Below are positions 52,423 through 61,728 of a stretch of 64,000 nucleotides of DNA, piece after piece (the stretch's first letter is position 1; each line of letters begins with the position of its first letter). Source of the stretch: Pseudoxanthomonas dokdonensis (GTDB taxonomy: Bacteria; Pseudomonadota; Gammaproteobacteria; Xanthomonadales; Xanthomonadaceae); the NCBI RefSeq assembly GCF_001431405.1, contig NZ_LDJL01000011.1, positions 62,001-126,000 of the forward strand, given 5' to 3'. The translations under genes and the position numbers were made by a program. The notes beneath the pieces were generated by a model that was not told the origin of the DNA, made no database searches, and worked only from the letters and a program-made list of their open reading frames with translations.

Positions 52423-53628
52423 ATGAACACCCCGCATCTACTGGTCCGAACCGCGCTGTCGCTGCTGACCGCCACGGCACTGGCCGCGTGCCAGCCACAA
52501 GCCAACGGCACCGCGGCCGCTGGCGACCAGGCCCCGGCCAAGGCCAGCACCGCCGCGCCGGTACAGGCCAGCAGCAGCCAGGGCGACTACACCACGCTGG
52601 TAATTGCCAGTGGCCTGGAACACCCGTGGGCGCTGGCACCGCTGCCCGACGGCAGCCTGCTGGTCACCGAACGCCCCGGCCGCCTGCGCCGGATCAGCGC
52701 CGACGGTACGGTCTCGGCGCCGTTGAGCGGACTGCCGGCGGTCTATGCGCAGGGCCAGGGCGGACTGCTGGACGTGGTGCTAGCACCGGATTTCACCAGC
52801 AGCCAGCGCATCTATTTCAGTTACGCCGAACCGGGCGAAGGTGATCTGGCCGGCACCGCCGTCGCCTACGCCACGCTGACCGACAACGGTCTGGTCGATG
52901 TCACCCGCATCTACCAGCAACAGCCCAAGGTCGAAGGCAAGAACCACTTTGGTTCGCGACTGGCCTTCGATCATGACGGCCACATTTTCATCAGCCAGGG
53001 CGAGCGCCAGCAGCGGATGATGGCCCAGGATCTGGGCAAGCTCCAGGGCAAACTGGTGCGCCTGAACCTGGATGGCAGCGTGCCCGCCGACAATCCTTTC
53101 GTCGGCCAGTCCGGGGCGCGCCCCGAGATCTGGAGTTACGGCCATCGCAACATGCAGGGCCTGGCGGTCGATCCGCGCACCGGCAAACTGTGGCAATCCG
53201 AGCATGGCCCGCGCGGCGGCGACGAGATCAACCTGCCGCAGCCGGGCAGGAACTATGGCTGGCCGATCATCACCGACGGCATCAATTACTCCGGCCTGCC
53301 GATCCCGGAAGCCGAAGGCAAGGACAAGCCAGGCATGGAGCGTCCCTATCATGTCTGGGCCAAGTCGCCCGCGCTCAGCGGCATGGCGTTCTACACCGGC
53401 CATACCGGCAAGCCGTGGAACGACAGCCTGTTCCTCGGCTCGCTGGTCGAGCAGAACCTGATCCGCCTGCAGTTGAAAGGTGATCGCATCGTCGAGGAAG
53501 AGCGGCTGCTGGGTGACCTGAAGCAGCGCGTGCGCGATGTGCGGGTCGCCGACAACGGCGCAATCTACGTGCTGACCGATGAAGATGAAGGCCAACTGCT
53601 GCGGATCATGCCGCCGGAGGCACCATGA
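52423..53628 (+). CDS. PQQ-dependent aldose sugar dehydrogenase lipoprotein
   Basis: This 401-residue lipoprotein (lipobox LAAC in ATALAACQPQ) has a six-bladed propeller of the soluble glucose/sorbosone dehydrogenase family (YliI/Asd type). Typical segments are LEHPWALAPLPDGSLLVTER, GQGGLLDVVLAPDFTSSQRI, NHFGSRLAFDHDGHIFISQG, SYGHRNMQGLAVDPRTGKLW and EHGPRGGDEINLPQPGRNYG with PQQ and Ca contacts. It oxidises aldoses in the periplasm. A small exported protein gene overlaps its stop by four bases. Confidence 0.92.
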   Translation: MNTPHLLVRTALSLLTATALAACQPQANGTAAAGDQAPAKASTAAPVQASSSQGDYTTLVIASGLEHPWALAPLPDGSLLVTERPGRLRRISADGTVSAPLSGLPAVYAQGQGGLLDVVLAPDFTSSQRIYFSYAEPGEGDLAGTAVAYATLTDNGLVDVTRIYQQQPKVEGKNHFGSRLAFDHDGHIFISQGERQQRMMAQDLGKLQGKLVRLNLDGSVPADNPFVGQSGARPEIWSYGHRNMQGLAVDPRTGKLWQSEHGPRGGDEINLPQPGRNYGWPIITDGINYSGLPIPEAEGKDKPGMERPYHVWAKSPALSGMAFYTGHTGKPWNDSLFLGSLVEQNLIRLQLKGDRIVEEERLLGDLKQRVRDVRVADNGAIYVLTDEDEGQLLRIMPPEAP

Positions 53629-54041
53629 AGATCGTCGCGCCAGCTGCTGGCCTGTTGTGTCTGCTCGGCAGCTGCATGGCATTCGCAGTGCTGGCGCAAG
53701 GCCCGGCCGACAACGCTGGACCGCCAGTTGCCGGTTACGACGAAGCCAAGGCCCGTGCCGACAGCGATGAGGCGGCGATGGCCCCGGACCAGCGCGCGGC
53801 GCTGATCAGCGCCCAGAGCGCCCTGCTCGACCAGACCCTGCCGGCTTGCAAGACCCCGGCGCCGGATCTGTCGCCATTCGTGGTGGTGGTGCAGCTGGAC
53901 GCCGCAGGCAGGATTGGCAGGACCTGGCGCAAGGGCAACTCGCCATTGTCGATCTGCGTGCAGAAAACCTTGCAAGGCCGGCAGTTGCCAGCGCCACCAC
54001 AAACGCCGTTCCTGACCTCGTTCGAACTGAGTTTCAAGTAG
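53625..54041 (+). CDS. Exported protein with TonB-C/AgmX-like C-terminal segment
   Basis: This 138-residue protein has a signal peptide (LLCLLGSCMAFAVLAQ). A region with two cysteines follows, then a C-terminal part FVVVVQLDAAGRIGRTWRKG, SICVQKTLQGRQLPAPPQTP and FELSFK that resembles TonB C-terminal / AgmX-PglI domains. It lacks a TonB-type proline spacer, so it is not an energy transducer. The function is unknown. The start overlaps the dehydrogenase stop (ATGA). The TAG stop is inside a REP head. Confidence 0.6.
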   Translation: MKIVAPAAGLLCLLGSCMAFAVLAQGPADNAGPPVAGYDEAKARADSDEAAMAPDQRAALISAQSALLDQTLPACKTPAPDLSPFVVVVQLDAAGRIGRTWRKGNSPLSICVQKTLQGRQLPAPPQTPFLTSFELSFK

Positions 54042-54430
54042 AGCGCAGCTTGCTGCGCTAAAGGCTCAAACAACCCGTCCTGGTGGCCGGTGCAGCGGAG
54101 CGAGCTCCGCTCTACGGAAATGTTGGAAACCGCAGCACCCACGTAGAGCGCAGCTTGCTGCGCTGAAGCCTCAAACAACCCGTCCTGCTGGCCGGGACAG
54201 CGGAGCAAGCTCCGCTCTACGGAAATGTTGGAAACCGCACTACCCCCGTAGAGCGCAGCTTGCTGCGCTGAGAGCTCAAGCAACCCGTCATGCAGGCCGG
54301 TGCAGCGGAGCGAGCTCCGCTCTACGGAAATGTTGGAAACCGCATTACCCCCGTAGAGCGCAGCTTGCTGCGCTAAAGGCTCAAGCAAGCCGTCCTGCAG
54401 GCCGGTGCAGCGGAGCGAGCTCCGCTCTAC
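54038..54430. repeat. Tandem array of four REP dimers with 105-bp period
   Basis: Plus-strand GTAG heads start at 54038, 54143, 54248 and 54353, exactly 105 bases apart. Each unit has a GCGCAGC-type element on the plus strand, about 34 bases of spacer, an inverted GCGGAGC/GCGGAGCA-type element, and (except after the last) a 27-base linker beginning GGAAATGTTGGAAACCGCA. The eight elements fill the gap between convergent genes. The near identity of linkers shows recent tandem amplification. The small variations include AGCAAGC versus AGCGAGC loops. Confidence 0.95.
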
Positions 54431-54443
54431 GGTTGATGGTGGT

Positions 54444-55241
54444 TCAGCGCCATTCGAAGCGATCGGCGTCCAGCATCGCCGGGAAATGCGCCCGGTGATC
54501 GGCCAGCGCCTGGGCTGAAATCGTGGTGCTGAGGACGCCTTCTTCAGCACCCATTTCGATCAGCGGCATGCCGAGGAAATCGATCACCGCGCTGTCGCCG
54601 GCGTAGGCCAGCTGGTTGCCGTCGGTGCCGACCCGGTTGACGCCGACCACGTAGGCCAGGTTTTCGATGGCACGGGCGCGCAGCAGGGTTTTCCATGGAT
54701 AGGCGCGCACCGCCGGCCAGTTGGCGACGAACAGCTGCAGGTCGTAATCCATCTGCCCGGGACGCTCGACATCATGGCGATTGCGGCAGAACACCGGAAA
54801 GCGCAGGTCGTAGCAGACCTGCGGATTGATCCGCCAGCCTTTCCACTCCACGGTCAGCCGCTCACGTCCGGCGGCGTAGCGTTTGTGTTCGTTGGCATAG
54901 CGGAACAGATGGCGTTTGTCGTAATGGCGCAGCTCGCCGTCGGGAGTTGCCCACAGCATCCGATTGAATACGCCTTCGGCGGTCTTGATCTGGACACTGC
55001 CGGTGACCGCCGTATCCAGCGAGCGCGCCTGCGCGCGCAGCCAGGCCACGGTCGGGCCATCCATGTCCTCGGCACGATCAATGGCATCGTTGCTGAAGCC
55101 GCTGGTAAAGGTCTCAGGCAACACCACCAGATCGGTGCTGCCCGCCAACGGCGCGATCAGATCGCCGTAGTAGTCGCGATTGGCGGCCGGGTCGTGCCAA
55201 CGGGTGGCGCCCTGTACCAGCGAAATCCTCAGGTCCTGCAT
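54444..55241 (-). CDS. Omega-amidase (YafV/Nit2-like nitrilase superfamily)
   Basis: This 265-residue carbon-nitrogen hydrolase has the catalytic Glu in VVLPETFTSGFSNDAIDRAE, Lys in HYDKRHLFRYANEHKRYAAG and Cys in INPQVCYDLRFPVFCRN. It matches YafV, which hydrolyses alpha-ketoglutaramate and related amides. ATG 55241 is preferred to a start 30 codons earlier. It lies 29 bases after the aminotransferase gene on the same strand; glutamine transaminase plus omega-amidase is a known pair for returning KMTB to methionine. Confidence 0.92.
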   Translation of the reverse strand: MQDLRISLVQGATRWHDPAANRDYYGDLIAPLAGSTDLVVLPETFTSGFSNDAIDRAEDMDGPTVAWLRAQARSLDTAVTGSVQIKTAEGVFNRMLWATPDGELRHYDKRHLFRYANEHKRYAAGRERLTVEWKGWRINPQVCYDLRFPVFCRNRHDVERPGQMDYDLQLFVANWPAVRAYPWKTLLRARAIENLAYVVGVNRVGTDGNQLAYAGDSAVIDFLGMPLIEMGAEEGVLSTTISAQALADHRAHFPAMLDADRFEWR

Positions 55242-55270
55242 ATCCGGTTTCCTCGTCCGTGCGCGGGCGC

Positions 55271-56419
55271 TTACAGTTTTTCCAGGCGTTCGATCGCCGC
55301 ATCCAGGGTGGTTTCGTTCTTGGCGAAGCACAAGCGCGCCAGCCGCTGCTGCGCTGGCGGCGACTGGTAGAACGGCGACAACGGAATCGCCGCCACGCCA
55401 TGTTCAACCGTCAACCAGCGCGCGAACTCGGCGTCGGGCAGATCGCTGACCGCCGAATAATCGACCAGCTGGAAATAGCCGCCGGGCACCGGCAGCGGCT
55501 GCAACCGGGTTTGCGACAACTGCTGGCGGAAACGGTCACGCTTGGCCTGGTAGAACGCGCCCAGCTGCTGGTAGTGCTGCGGTTGCTCGCGGATCATCGC
55601 CGCAAACGCGAACTGGGCCGGGCTGAACGTGGTGAAGGTGTTGTACTGGTGGACCTTGCGGAACTCGGCGCTCAATGCCGCCGGGGCAATCGCGTAGCCG
55701 ACCTTCCAGCCGGTGCAGTGATAGGTCTTGCCGAAACTGGAAACGACGAAGGCACGCGCGGCAATCTCCGGGTAACGCAGCGCCGACTCGTGCTGGCGGC
55801 CATCGAAGACGATGTGTTCGTAGACCTCATCGGAAATCAGCAACAGATCATGGCGCTCCAGCAGCTCGGCCAGCGCCTGCATGTCCTGCGGCGAGAACAT
55901 CGCTCCGGACGGGTTGTGCGGGCTGTTGATGATCAGCAAGCGGGTACGTGGGCTGACCGCGGCGCGCACGCGCTCCCAGTCGACCGCGAATGTCCGCGGA
56001 TCCAGCGGTACATGCACCGCGCGCGCGCCGGCCAGATCAATCGCCGGCTCATAGCAGTCATAGGCCGGATCCAGCACGATGACCTCGTCACCGGCGCGTA
56101 CCACCGCATGGATCGCGTTGAAGATGGCCTCGGTCGCGCCGCTGGTGACGGTGACCTCGCTGTCGGCATCGATCTGGCAGCCGTAGCAGGCCTGCGCCTT
56201 GTCGGCGATGGCCTGGCGCAGGACCGGCACACCGGTCATCGGCGCGTACTGGTTGTGGCCGGCGCGCATCGCCCTGTCCAATTCGTCGACCAGGCGTTCG
56301 GGGACCGGGAAATCGGGGAAGCCCTGGCCCAGGTTGACGGCGCCATGCTCTGCCGCCAGTTGCGACATCACGGTGAAAATGGTCGTTCCGACGTTGGGCA
56401 ATTTACTTTGCAGTGACAT
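55271..56419 (-). CDS. Methionine/glutamine aminotransferase (YbdL-like)
   Basis: This 382-residue PLP enzyme of fold type I has the PLP lysine in VVSSFGKTYHCTGWKVGYAI. GQGFPDFPVP and NQYAPMTGVPVLRQAIADK are the N-terminal signature, SGATEAIFNAIHAVV binds the phosphate, and INSPHNPSGAMFSPQDMQAL and the C-terminal Arg (QRLARLCFAKNE) complete the class I pattern. The best match is YbdL, which transfers amino groups from methionine, glutamine or aromatic amino acids. The omega-amidase follows directly. Confidence 0.92.
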   Translation of the reverse strand: MSLQSKLPNVGTTIFTVMSQLAAEHGAVNLGQGFPDFPVPERLVDELDRAMRAGHNQYAPMTGVPVLRQAIADKAQACYGCQIDADSEVTVTSGATEAIFNAIHAVVRAGDEVIVLDPAYDCYEPAIDLAGARAVHVPLDPRTFAVDWERVRAAVSPRTRLLIINSPHNPSGAMFSPQDMQALAELLERHDLLLISDEVYEHIVFDGRQHESALRYPEIAARAFVVSSFGKTYHCTGWKVGYAIAPAALSAEFRKVHQYNTFTTFSPAQFAFAAMIREQPQHYQQLGAFYQAKRDRFRQQLSQTRLQPLPVPGGYFQLVDYSAVSDLPDAEFARWLTVEHGVAAIPLSPFYQSPPAQQRLARLCFAKNETTLDAAIERLEKL

Positions 56420-56488
56420 CCTCGGTTCCGGCAGCGCATTCAGGAACGCAAAGTGTACGCAATGCGCGGCATTGGCGATGATGTCGAC

Positions 56489-56986
56489 ATGAACATCCGG
56501 CGGATCGACGGGACAGAGGCCGCACGCCTGGCGCAGGCATGGCTGTCAGCGCACTACGCGGTCGAAGCCGGCGAGGATGTCCCATTCACCGTGGATGGCC
56601 CGCTGGCGTTCCGCGTTGGCGGGACGGCGCCGGTCATCGAGCGTTGCTGGCCGGCAGCCCGGTATCTGTTCATCACCGCCTGGAATCCGGCAGCGGTGCT
56701 GGTCCCGCCACGCCACAACCAGTTGGCCGATGCGCGCCTGCAACAACAATTGCGACAGTTGCGGTTGTCCATGCATCCCGCCTCGGCCTGTGATGCCGGC
56801 GGCGGTTGCTACGAGCGCGGCTGGCTGGTACCGCAGGCGACGACGGCCCAGGCCGACCGGCTCGCACGCGCATTCGGCCAGGGCGGCGTGCTGGTCTGGG
56901 ATGCCGGCCAGGCCGTGCGCCTGCGGATGATGTGGCCGCCACCACCGAAAGCCCCGGCGCACCGCTACATCGATTGGGCAGGCTGA
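56489..56986 (+). CDS. DUF3293 domain protein
   Basis: This 165-residue protein shows the DUF3293 pattern: [20 protein letters not shown] near the middle (a Trp-Asn-Pro loop), CYERGWLVP and a C-terminal [20 protein letters not shown]. The function is unknown. The start is uncertain; ATG 56489 is used, ATG 56462 is equally in frame. It is divergent from the aminotransferase and precedes the ccm operon by 91 bases. Confidence 0.8.
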   Translation: MNIRRIDGTEAARLAQAWLSAHYAVEAGEDVPFTVDGPLAFRVGGTAPVIERCWPAARYLFITAWNPAAVLVPPRHNQLADARLQQQLRQLRLSMHPASACDAGGGCYERGWLVPQATTAQADRLARAFGQGGVLVWDAGQAVRLRMMWPPPPKAPAHRYIDWAG

Positions 56987-57077
56987 ACCGGTCGAGCCGG
57001 CAGGCTCGCAACCGTTGGCGAACGAATACAATAGCCGGCCCTGCTTCATTGCCGTTCCCGAGGAAGATCGAGTCCTG

Positions 57078-57722
57078 ATGCTGCCGTCCGCCCCGTCACC
57101 CTCGCCACTGCTGTCCGTGCAGGGACTGTCTTTTTCGCGCAATGACGAACCGGTGTTCGGCCCGCTGGATTTTGTCGTCGATGGCGGCGAAGCCCTGCTG
57201 GTGCAGGGCGGCAATGGCGTCGGCAAGACCACCTTGTTACGGGTGCTGGCCGGACTGCTGCGCGCCGATAGCGGCCACATCCAGCTGGATGGGCGTCCGG
57301 CCCAGTCCTCGCTGCTGGCCCGGGCACTGGCCTATCTGGGCCATCTGCCGGCGCTGAAGGCGGACTTGAATGCGCTGGAGAACCTGCAGTTCCTGTGTGG
57401 ACTGCATGGCCGCCGCCCCCGGCAGCTGCCGGTCAATGCGCTGGCCATGGTCGGCCTCGGCGGTTATGAGGACGCGCCGGCACGGCAGCTGTCGGCAGGC
57501 CAGAAAAAACGCCTATCGCTGGCCAGGCTGTGGTTGTCGCCGGCGCCGCTGTGGTTGCTGGACGAGCCTTACGCCAATCTGGATCTGGACGGCATCACTC
57601 TGGTCAACCGGATGATTTCCGCGCATCTGCGCGAAGGTGGCGCGGCGCTGGTCACCACCCATGGCGCCTACGCCGCGCCACCGGTGCAGACGCGGACGCT
57701 GCTGCTGGGACAGCCCGCATGA
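57078..57722 (+). CDS. ccmA: Cytochrome c biogenesis ATPase CcmA
   Basis: This 214-residue ABC ATPase works with CcmB, CcmC and CcmD to release holo-CcmE. Walker A is [20 protein letters not shown], signature [18 protein letters not shown], Walker [13 protein letters not shown] and the H-loop TTHG. ATG 57078 is chosen as nearest to the family start; the frame opens upstream at 57015. The stop overlaps the ccmB start (ATGA). It is the first gene of a ccmA-I operon. Confidence 0.95.
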   Translation: MLPSAPSPSPLLSVQGLSFSRNDEPVFGPLDFVVDGGEALLVQGGNGVGKTTLLRVLAGLLRADSGHIQLDGRPAQSSLLARALAYLGHLPALKADLNALENLQFLCGLHGRRPRQLPVNALAMVGLGGYEDAPARQLSAGQKKRLSLARLWLSPAPLWLLDEPYANLDLDGITLVNRMISAHLREGGAALVTTHGAYAAPPVQTRTLLLGQPA

Positions 57723-58402
57723 GCGCGCCCGGCCTGCTGTCCGCCGCGCGTGCACTGCTGGTCCGCGACCTGCGCCTGCTCTGGCGGCGCCGCGGTGATG
57801 CCTTCCAGCCGGCGCTGTTCGCGCTGCTGGTGGTGGTGTTGTTTGCCTTGAGCCTGGGCGGCGATCCGCGCAGCCTGTCCAAGGTCGCCGCCGGCGTGCT
57901 GTGGGTGGCGGTGCTGCTGGCCGGGCTGCTGGCGCTGGACACGCTGTTCCGCGGCGATGCCGAGGACGGCTCGCTGGAACAATGGATCCTGGCGCCGGTG
58001 CCATTGGCCTGGCTGGTCGCCATCCGCGTGTTCAGCCACTGGCTGACCACCGCCCTGCCACTGCTGCTGGCCACCCCACTGCTGGGTGAACTGCTTCACC
58101 TTCCGCGCGAACAACTGCCGGTGCTGATGCTGTCGCTGCTGCTGGGTACACCGTTGTTGAGTCTGCTCGGCGCGGTGGTCGCCGCGCTGACAGTGGGGAT
58201 GCGCCGCTCTGGTATCCTTGTGGCCTTGTTGGCATTGCCGTTGTACGTGCCGGTGCTGGTGTTCGGCGCCGGCAGCGTGGCTGCAAGCAGCCAGGGTCTG
58301 GACGCCGTCGGCGCCCTGCTGTTGCTGGGCGCGGGACTGGTACTGGCCCTGGTGCTGGCACCGCTGGTTGCCGCCGCCGCCATCCGCATTGCCTTGAACT
58401 GA
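57719..58402 (+). CDS. ccmB: Heme exporter subunit CcmB
   Basis: This 227-residue membrane protein has six helices. [20 protein letters not shown] is the family N-terminus, and [20 protein letters not shown] with [20 protein letters not shown] contain the conserved residues contacting CcmA. It overlaps ccmA by four bases and precedes ccmC by ten. Confidence 0.95.
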   Translation: MSAPGLLSAARALLVRDLRLLWRRRGDAFQPALFALLVVVLFALSLGGDPRSLSKVAAGVLWVAVLLAGLLALDTLFRGDAEDGSLEQWILAPVPLAWLVAIRVFSHWLTTALPLLLATPLLGELLHLPREQLPVLMLSLLLGTPLLSLLGAVVAALTVGMRRSGILVALLALPLYVPVLVFGAGSVAASSQGLDAVGALLLLGAGLVLALVLAPLVAAAAIRIALN

Positions 58403-58412
58403 TATCCATTCG

Positions 58413-59162
58413 ATGAATCCAATCGTACGCTGGTTCCACCAACTCGGCTCACCACCGACTTTCGATCGCTTCGCCGCCCGCTGGACCCCGTGGTGCTACG
58501 CGGTGGCGGTGGTGCTGCTGGGCGTGGGCCTGTGGCAGGCGCTGTTCGTGGTACCGGCCGATTACCAGCAGGGCGACAGCTTCCGCATCCTCTACATCCA
58601 CGTGCCCAGCGCCTGGATGAGCATGTTCGTGTTCGCGCTGATGGCGTTGTACTCGGCCATCGCCCTGATCTGGCGGATCAAGCTGTGCGAAATCCTGGCC
58701 ATGGCCTGTGCGCCGATTGGCGCCGCCTTCACCATCATCACCCTGGCGACCGGCTCGATCTGGGGCAAGCCGATGTGGGGCGCCTGGTGGGACTGGGACC
58801 CGCGCCTGACCACCGAACTGATCCTGCTGTTCCTGTACCTGGGCGTGATTGGCCTGTACCAGGCCATCGAGGATCACCGCGCCGCCGCCCGCGCCGCCGG
58901 CCTGCTGTCGATCGTCGGCGTGGCATTGCTGCCGATCATCCGTTACTCGGTGGTCTGGTGGAATTCGCTGCACCAGGGCCAGACCATCAACCTGTTCGGC
59001 AAATCGAGCATGGACAGCAGCATGATCCTGCCGCTGCTGATCATGGTGCTGGCAACCAAGTTCTGGTTCCTCGGCTCGCTGCTGGCGCGCGCGCGCGCCG
59101 ACAACCTGCGTCGCGAAGCCGGCAAGGACTGGGTGGCCAGGCTGGCCGGGGACTCGGCATGA
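58413..59162 (+). CDS. ccmC: Heme handling protein CcmC
   Basis: This 249-residue protein has six membrane helices. The heme-binding tryptophan-rich WWD motif is [20 protein letters not shown], flanked by conserved histidines ([11 protein letters not shown] and [19 protein letters not shown]). CcmC loads heme onto CcmE. Its stop overlaps the ccmD start (ATGA). Confidence 0.97.
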   Translation: MNPIVRWFHQLGSPPTFDRFAARWTPWCYAVAVVLLGVGLWQALFVVPADYQQGDSFRILYIHVPSAWMSMFVFALMALYSAIALIWRIKLCEILAMACAPIGAAFTIITLATGSIWGKPMWGAWWDWDPRLTTELILLFLYLGVIGLYQAIEDHRAAARAAGLLSIVGVALLPIIRYSVVWWNSLHQGQTINLFGKSSMDSSMILPLLIMVLATKFWFLGSLLARARADNLRREAGKDWVARLAGDSA

Positions 59163-59323
59163 GCTACCTCGGCTACGTCATCGCCGCCTATGCGGTGTTC
59201 TTCGTGGTCCTGTTGTGGGACCTGCTGGTGCCGCAGTGGCAGATCCGCCGGCAGCTGCGTGCTGTCCGGCTTCGCAAGGCGCGCCAGTCGCGCAGGCACC
59301 AATCCGTGGAATTGAATCGATGA
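59159..59323 (+). CDS. ccmD: Cytochrome c biogenesis small protein CcmD
   Basis: This 54-residue protein has one membrane helix ([20 protein letters not shown]) and a basic cytoplasmic tail ([20 protein letters not shown]). It holds CcmE to the CcmABC complex. Both ends overlap neighbours: the start with the ccmC stop and the stop with the ccmE start. Confidence 0.9.
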   Translation: MSYLGYVIAAYAVFFVVLLWDLLVPQWQIRRQLRAVRLRKARQSRRHQSVELNR

Positions 59324-59805
59324 ATCCTGTTCGCCGCCGCCGCCTGTTGTGGGTGCTGCTGTTGCTGGCCGCCGCCGGCGTCGCCGCCAGCCTGATTGCG
59401 ATGGCGCTGCAGCGCAACGTCGCCTATCTGTACACACCGGTCGAGGTGCTGCGTGGCGACACCGCCGAGCATTCGCGTTTCCGCCTCGGCGGCATGGTCG
59501 AAAAAGGCTCGTTCCAGCGCGAACCGGGTTCGCTGCAGGCGCGCTTCCGGGTCACCGACGGTGACGCGCAGTTGCCGGTGGTCTACGACCGGATCCTGCC
59601 GGACCTGTTCCGTGAGGGCCAGGCGGTGGTCGCCACCGGGCGCATGCAGGATGGCGTGTTTGTCGCCGAGGACGTGCTGGCCAAGCACGACGAGACCTAC
59701 ATGCCCAAGGAAGTGGCCGACAAGATGGGGATGGCGCACAAGAAGCACGACGTCGAGCCAGCGACATCGGCAACGCCGGCTCCGGCCGCGACGGAATCCC
59801 GATAA
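59320..59805 (+). CDS. ccmE: Heme chaperone CcmE
   Basis: This 161-residue periplasmic heme chaperone has an N-terminal anchor ([20 protein letters not shown]) and an OB-fold domain. The heme-attaching His is in [15 protein letters not shown], with Tyr four residues on (HxxxY). The tail is Ala/Pro/Thr-rich. It begins inside the ccmD stop and its stop is followed immediately by the ccmF start. Confidence 0.97.
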   Translation: MNPVRRRRLLWVLLLLAAAGVAASLIAMALQRNVAYLYTPVEVLRGDTAEHSRFRLGGMVEKGSFQREPGSLQARFRVTDGDAQLPVVYDRILPDLFREGQAVVATGRMQDGVFVAEDVLAKHDETYMPKEVADKMGMAHKKHDVEPATSATPAPAATESR

Positions 59806-61728
59806 GTGCTGCCTGAAATCGGTCAACTCACCCTGATCCTGGCCCTGCTGGTGGCGCTGCTGCAGGCGCTGTTGCCGCTGGCCGGCGCCCAGCGCGACAA
59901 GCACAGCTGGATGGCCGTCGCGCGACCGGCGGCGTTCGTGCAACTGGCATTGTTGCTGCTGGCATTCGCGATCCTGACCTGGGCGTTCGTACGCCAGGAC
60001 TTTTCCGTCGCCTACGTTGCCGAGAACTCCAACACGTTGCTGCCGATGATGTACCGCTACTCGGCGGTCTGGGGCGCGCACGAGGGTTCGTTGCTGCTGT
60101 GGGTACTGGTGCTGGCAATCTGGACCGCCGCGGTAGCCGCCTGTTCGCGTGCGCTGCCGCAGGTGGTGATGGCGCGCGTACTCGGGGTGATGGGTCTGGT
60201 CAGCATCGGCTTTCTTGCCTTCCTGATCTTCACCTCCAACCCGTTCGCGCGGTTGTTGCCGGCGCCACTGGAAGGCCGTGACCTCAACCCGCTGCTGCAG
60301 GACCCGGGGCTGATCATCCACCCGCCGATGCTGTACCTGGGTTACGTCGGTTTCGTGGTGCCGTTCGCGTTCGCCATTGCCGCACTGCTGGATGGTCATG
60401 TCGATGCCCGCTGGCTGCGCTGGACGCGGCCGTGGACCAACGTCGCCTGGGGTTTCCTGACCATCGGCATCGCCCTCGGCAGCTGGTGGGCGTACTACGA
60501 ACTGGGCTGGGGCGGCTGGTGGTTCTGGGATCCGGTCGAGAACGCCAGCTTCATGCCGTGGCTGGTTGGCGCCGCGCTGATCCATTCGCAGGCCGCCACC
60601 GAAAAGCGCGGCAGCTTTGCCGGCTGGACACTGTTGCTGGCGATTGCCGCGTTCTCGCTGTCGTTGCTGGGCACCTTCCTGGTCCGCTCCGGCGTGCTGA
60701 CCAGCGTGCACGCGTTTGCCGCTGACCCGACCCGCGGCCTGTTCGTGCTGATCTTCCTCGGCCTGGTGGTCGGCGGTTCCCTGCTGCTGTACATCGTGCG
60801 TGCACCGCAACTGCCCGAGGGCGCACCGTTCGCGGCCGGCTCCCGCGAAACCCTGCTGCTGGTCAACAACGTGTTGCTGACCGGCGCCTGCGCGATGGTG
60901 TTCCTCGGCACCTTGTACCCGATGCTGGCCGACTCGCTGGACATGGGCAAGATTTCGGTCGGCCCGCCCTACTTCAGCCTGTTGTTCATCGTGTTGATGG
61001 CACCGCTGGTGGCGTTGTTGCCGCTGGGACCATTGAGCAAATGGCAGCGCGAACAGATGTCCCGGCCCCTGGCGATGCTGTTGCCGTGGGCAGGGCTGGC
61101 CCTGGTGGCGGCCGCGATCGGCTTTTTCATCGCACCGCAGGGGCCATGGAAAGTCGCCGCCGGCATCGCTGGCGCGAGCTGGGTGGCGCTGGGCACGCTG
61201 CGTTTCCTCTGGACCCGGGTCAAGGCCAAAGGCCGCCTGACCCCGGAAATGACCGGCATGGTCCTGGCCCATCTGGGTATCGCCGTGTTTCTGGTCGGTG
61301 CGCTGCTGGTCGAGGGCCTCAACGTGCAGCGCGAAGTCGCGCTCAAGCCGGGGCAGACGATGGAGATCGGCCGCTACAGCTTCCGCTTCGAAGGCGTCGA
61401 TGAACTGACCGGCCCCAACTACCGCGCCCATCGTGGCCATGTGCAGGTGCTGCGCAGCGGCAAACTGCTGACCCGTCTCAATCCGGAAAAACGCGCCTAT
61501 GCCAGTGGTGGACAGGTCATGACCGAGGCCGGCATCCGGCCGGGGCTGTTCGGTGATCTGTATGTCGCCATCGGCGAACCACTGGGCGATGGCGCCTGGG
61601 CGGTGCGCGTGCATGTCAAACCGTTCGTGCGCTGGATCTGGCTGGGTGCCGGATTGATGGCGCTGGGCGGGTTCGTTACCGCCACCGATCGTCGTTTCCG
61701 CCGCAAACCCGAGGTACGCAGCGCATGA
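59806..61728 (+). CDS. ccmF: Cytochrome c heme lyase subunit CcmF
   Basis: This 640-residue protein has about 14 membrane helices. The WWD domain is ELGWGGWWFWDPVENASFMP, preceded by SAVWGAHEGSLLLWVLVLAI and IHPPMLYLGYVGFVVPFAFA with heme-ligand histidines. A periplasmic segment lies before the last helices. CcmF receives heme from CcmE and joins it to apocytochrome together with CcmH. The start is GTG at 59806, directly after the ccmE TAA. Confidence 0.97.
   Translation: MLPEIGQLTLILALLVALLQALLPLAGAQRDKHSWMAVARPAAFVQLALLLLAFAILTWAFVRQDFSVAYVAENSNTLLPMMYRYSAVWGAHEGSLLLWVLVLAIWTAAVAACSRALPQVVMARVLGVMGLVSIGFLAFLIFTSNPFARLLPAPLEGRDLNPLLQDPGLIIHPPMLYLGYVGFVVPFAFAIAALLDGHVDARWLRWTRPWTNVAWGFLTIGIALGSWWAYYELGWGGWWFWDPVENASFMPWLVGAALIHSQAATEKRGSFAGWTLLLAIAAFSLSLLGTFLVRSGVLTSVHAFAADPTRGLFVLIFLGLVVGGSLLLYIVRAPQLPEGAPFAAGSRETLLLVNNVLLTGACAMVFLGTLYPMLADSLDMGKISVGPPYFSLLFIVLMAPLVALLPLGPLSKWQREQMSRPLAMLLPWAGLALVAAAIGFFIAPQGPWKVAAGIAGASWVALGTLRFLWTRVKAKGRLTPEMTGMVLAHLGIAVFLVGALLVEGLNVQREVALKPGQTMEIGRYSFRFEGVDELTGPNYRAHRGHVQVLRSGKLLTRLNPEKRAYASGGQVMTEAGIRPGLFGDLYVAIGEPLGDGAWAVRVHVKPFVRWIWLGAGLMALGGFVTATDRRFRRKPEVRSA

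Noticed and set aside
54038-54430. A regularly spaced array that could be read as a CRISPR
   Set aside because: The repeated units are inverted REP dimers, the linkers are nearly identical instead of unique spacers, the period is too long, and no cas genes are present.
53735-54550. A minus-strand open frame of 271 codons with a 35-residue repeat (VERSSLRCTG…, four times)
   Set aside because: The repeat is the translation of the 105-bp REP array, whose period is a multiple of three. It has no ribosome-binding site and spans two unrelated genes.
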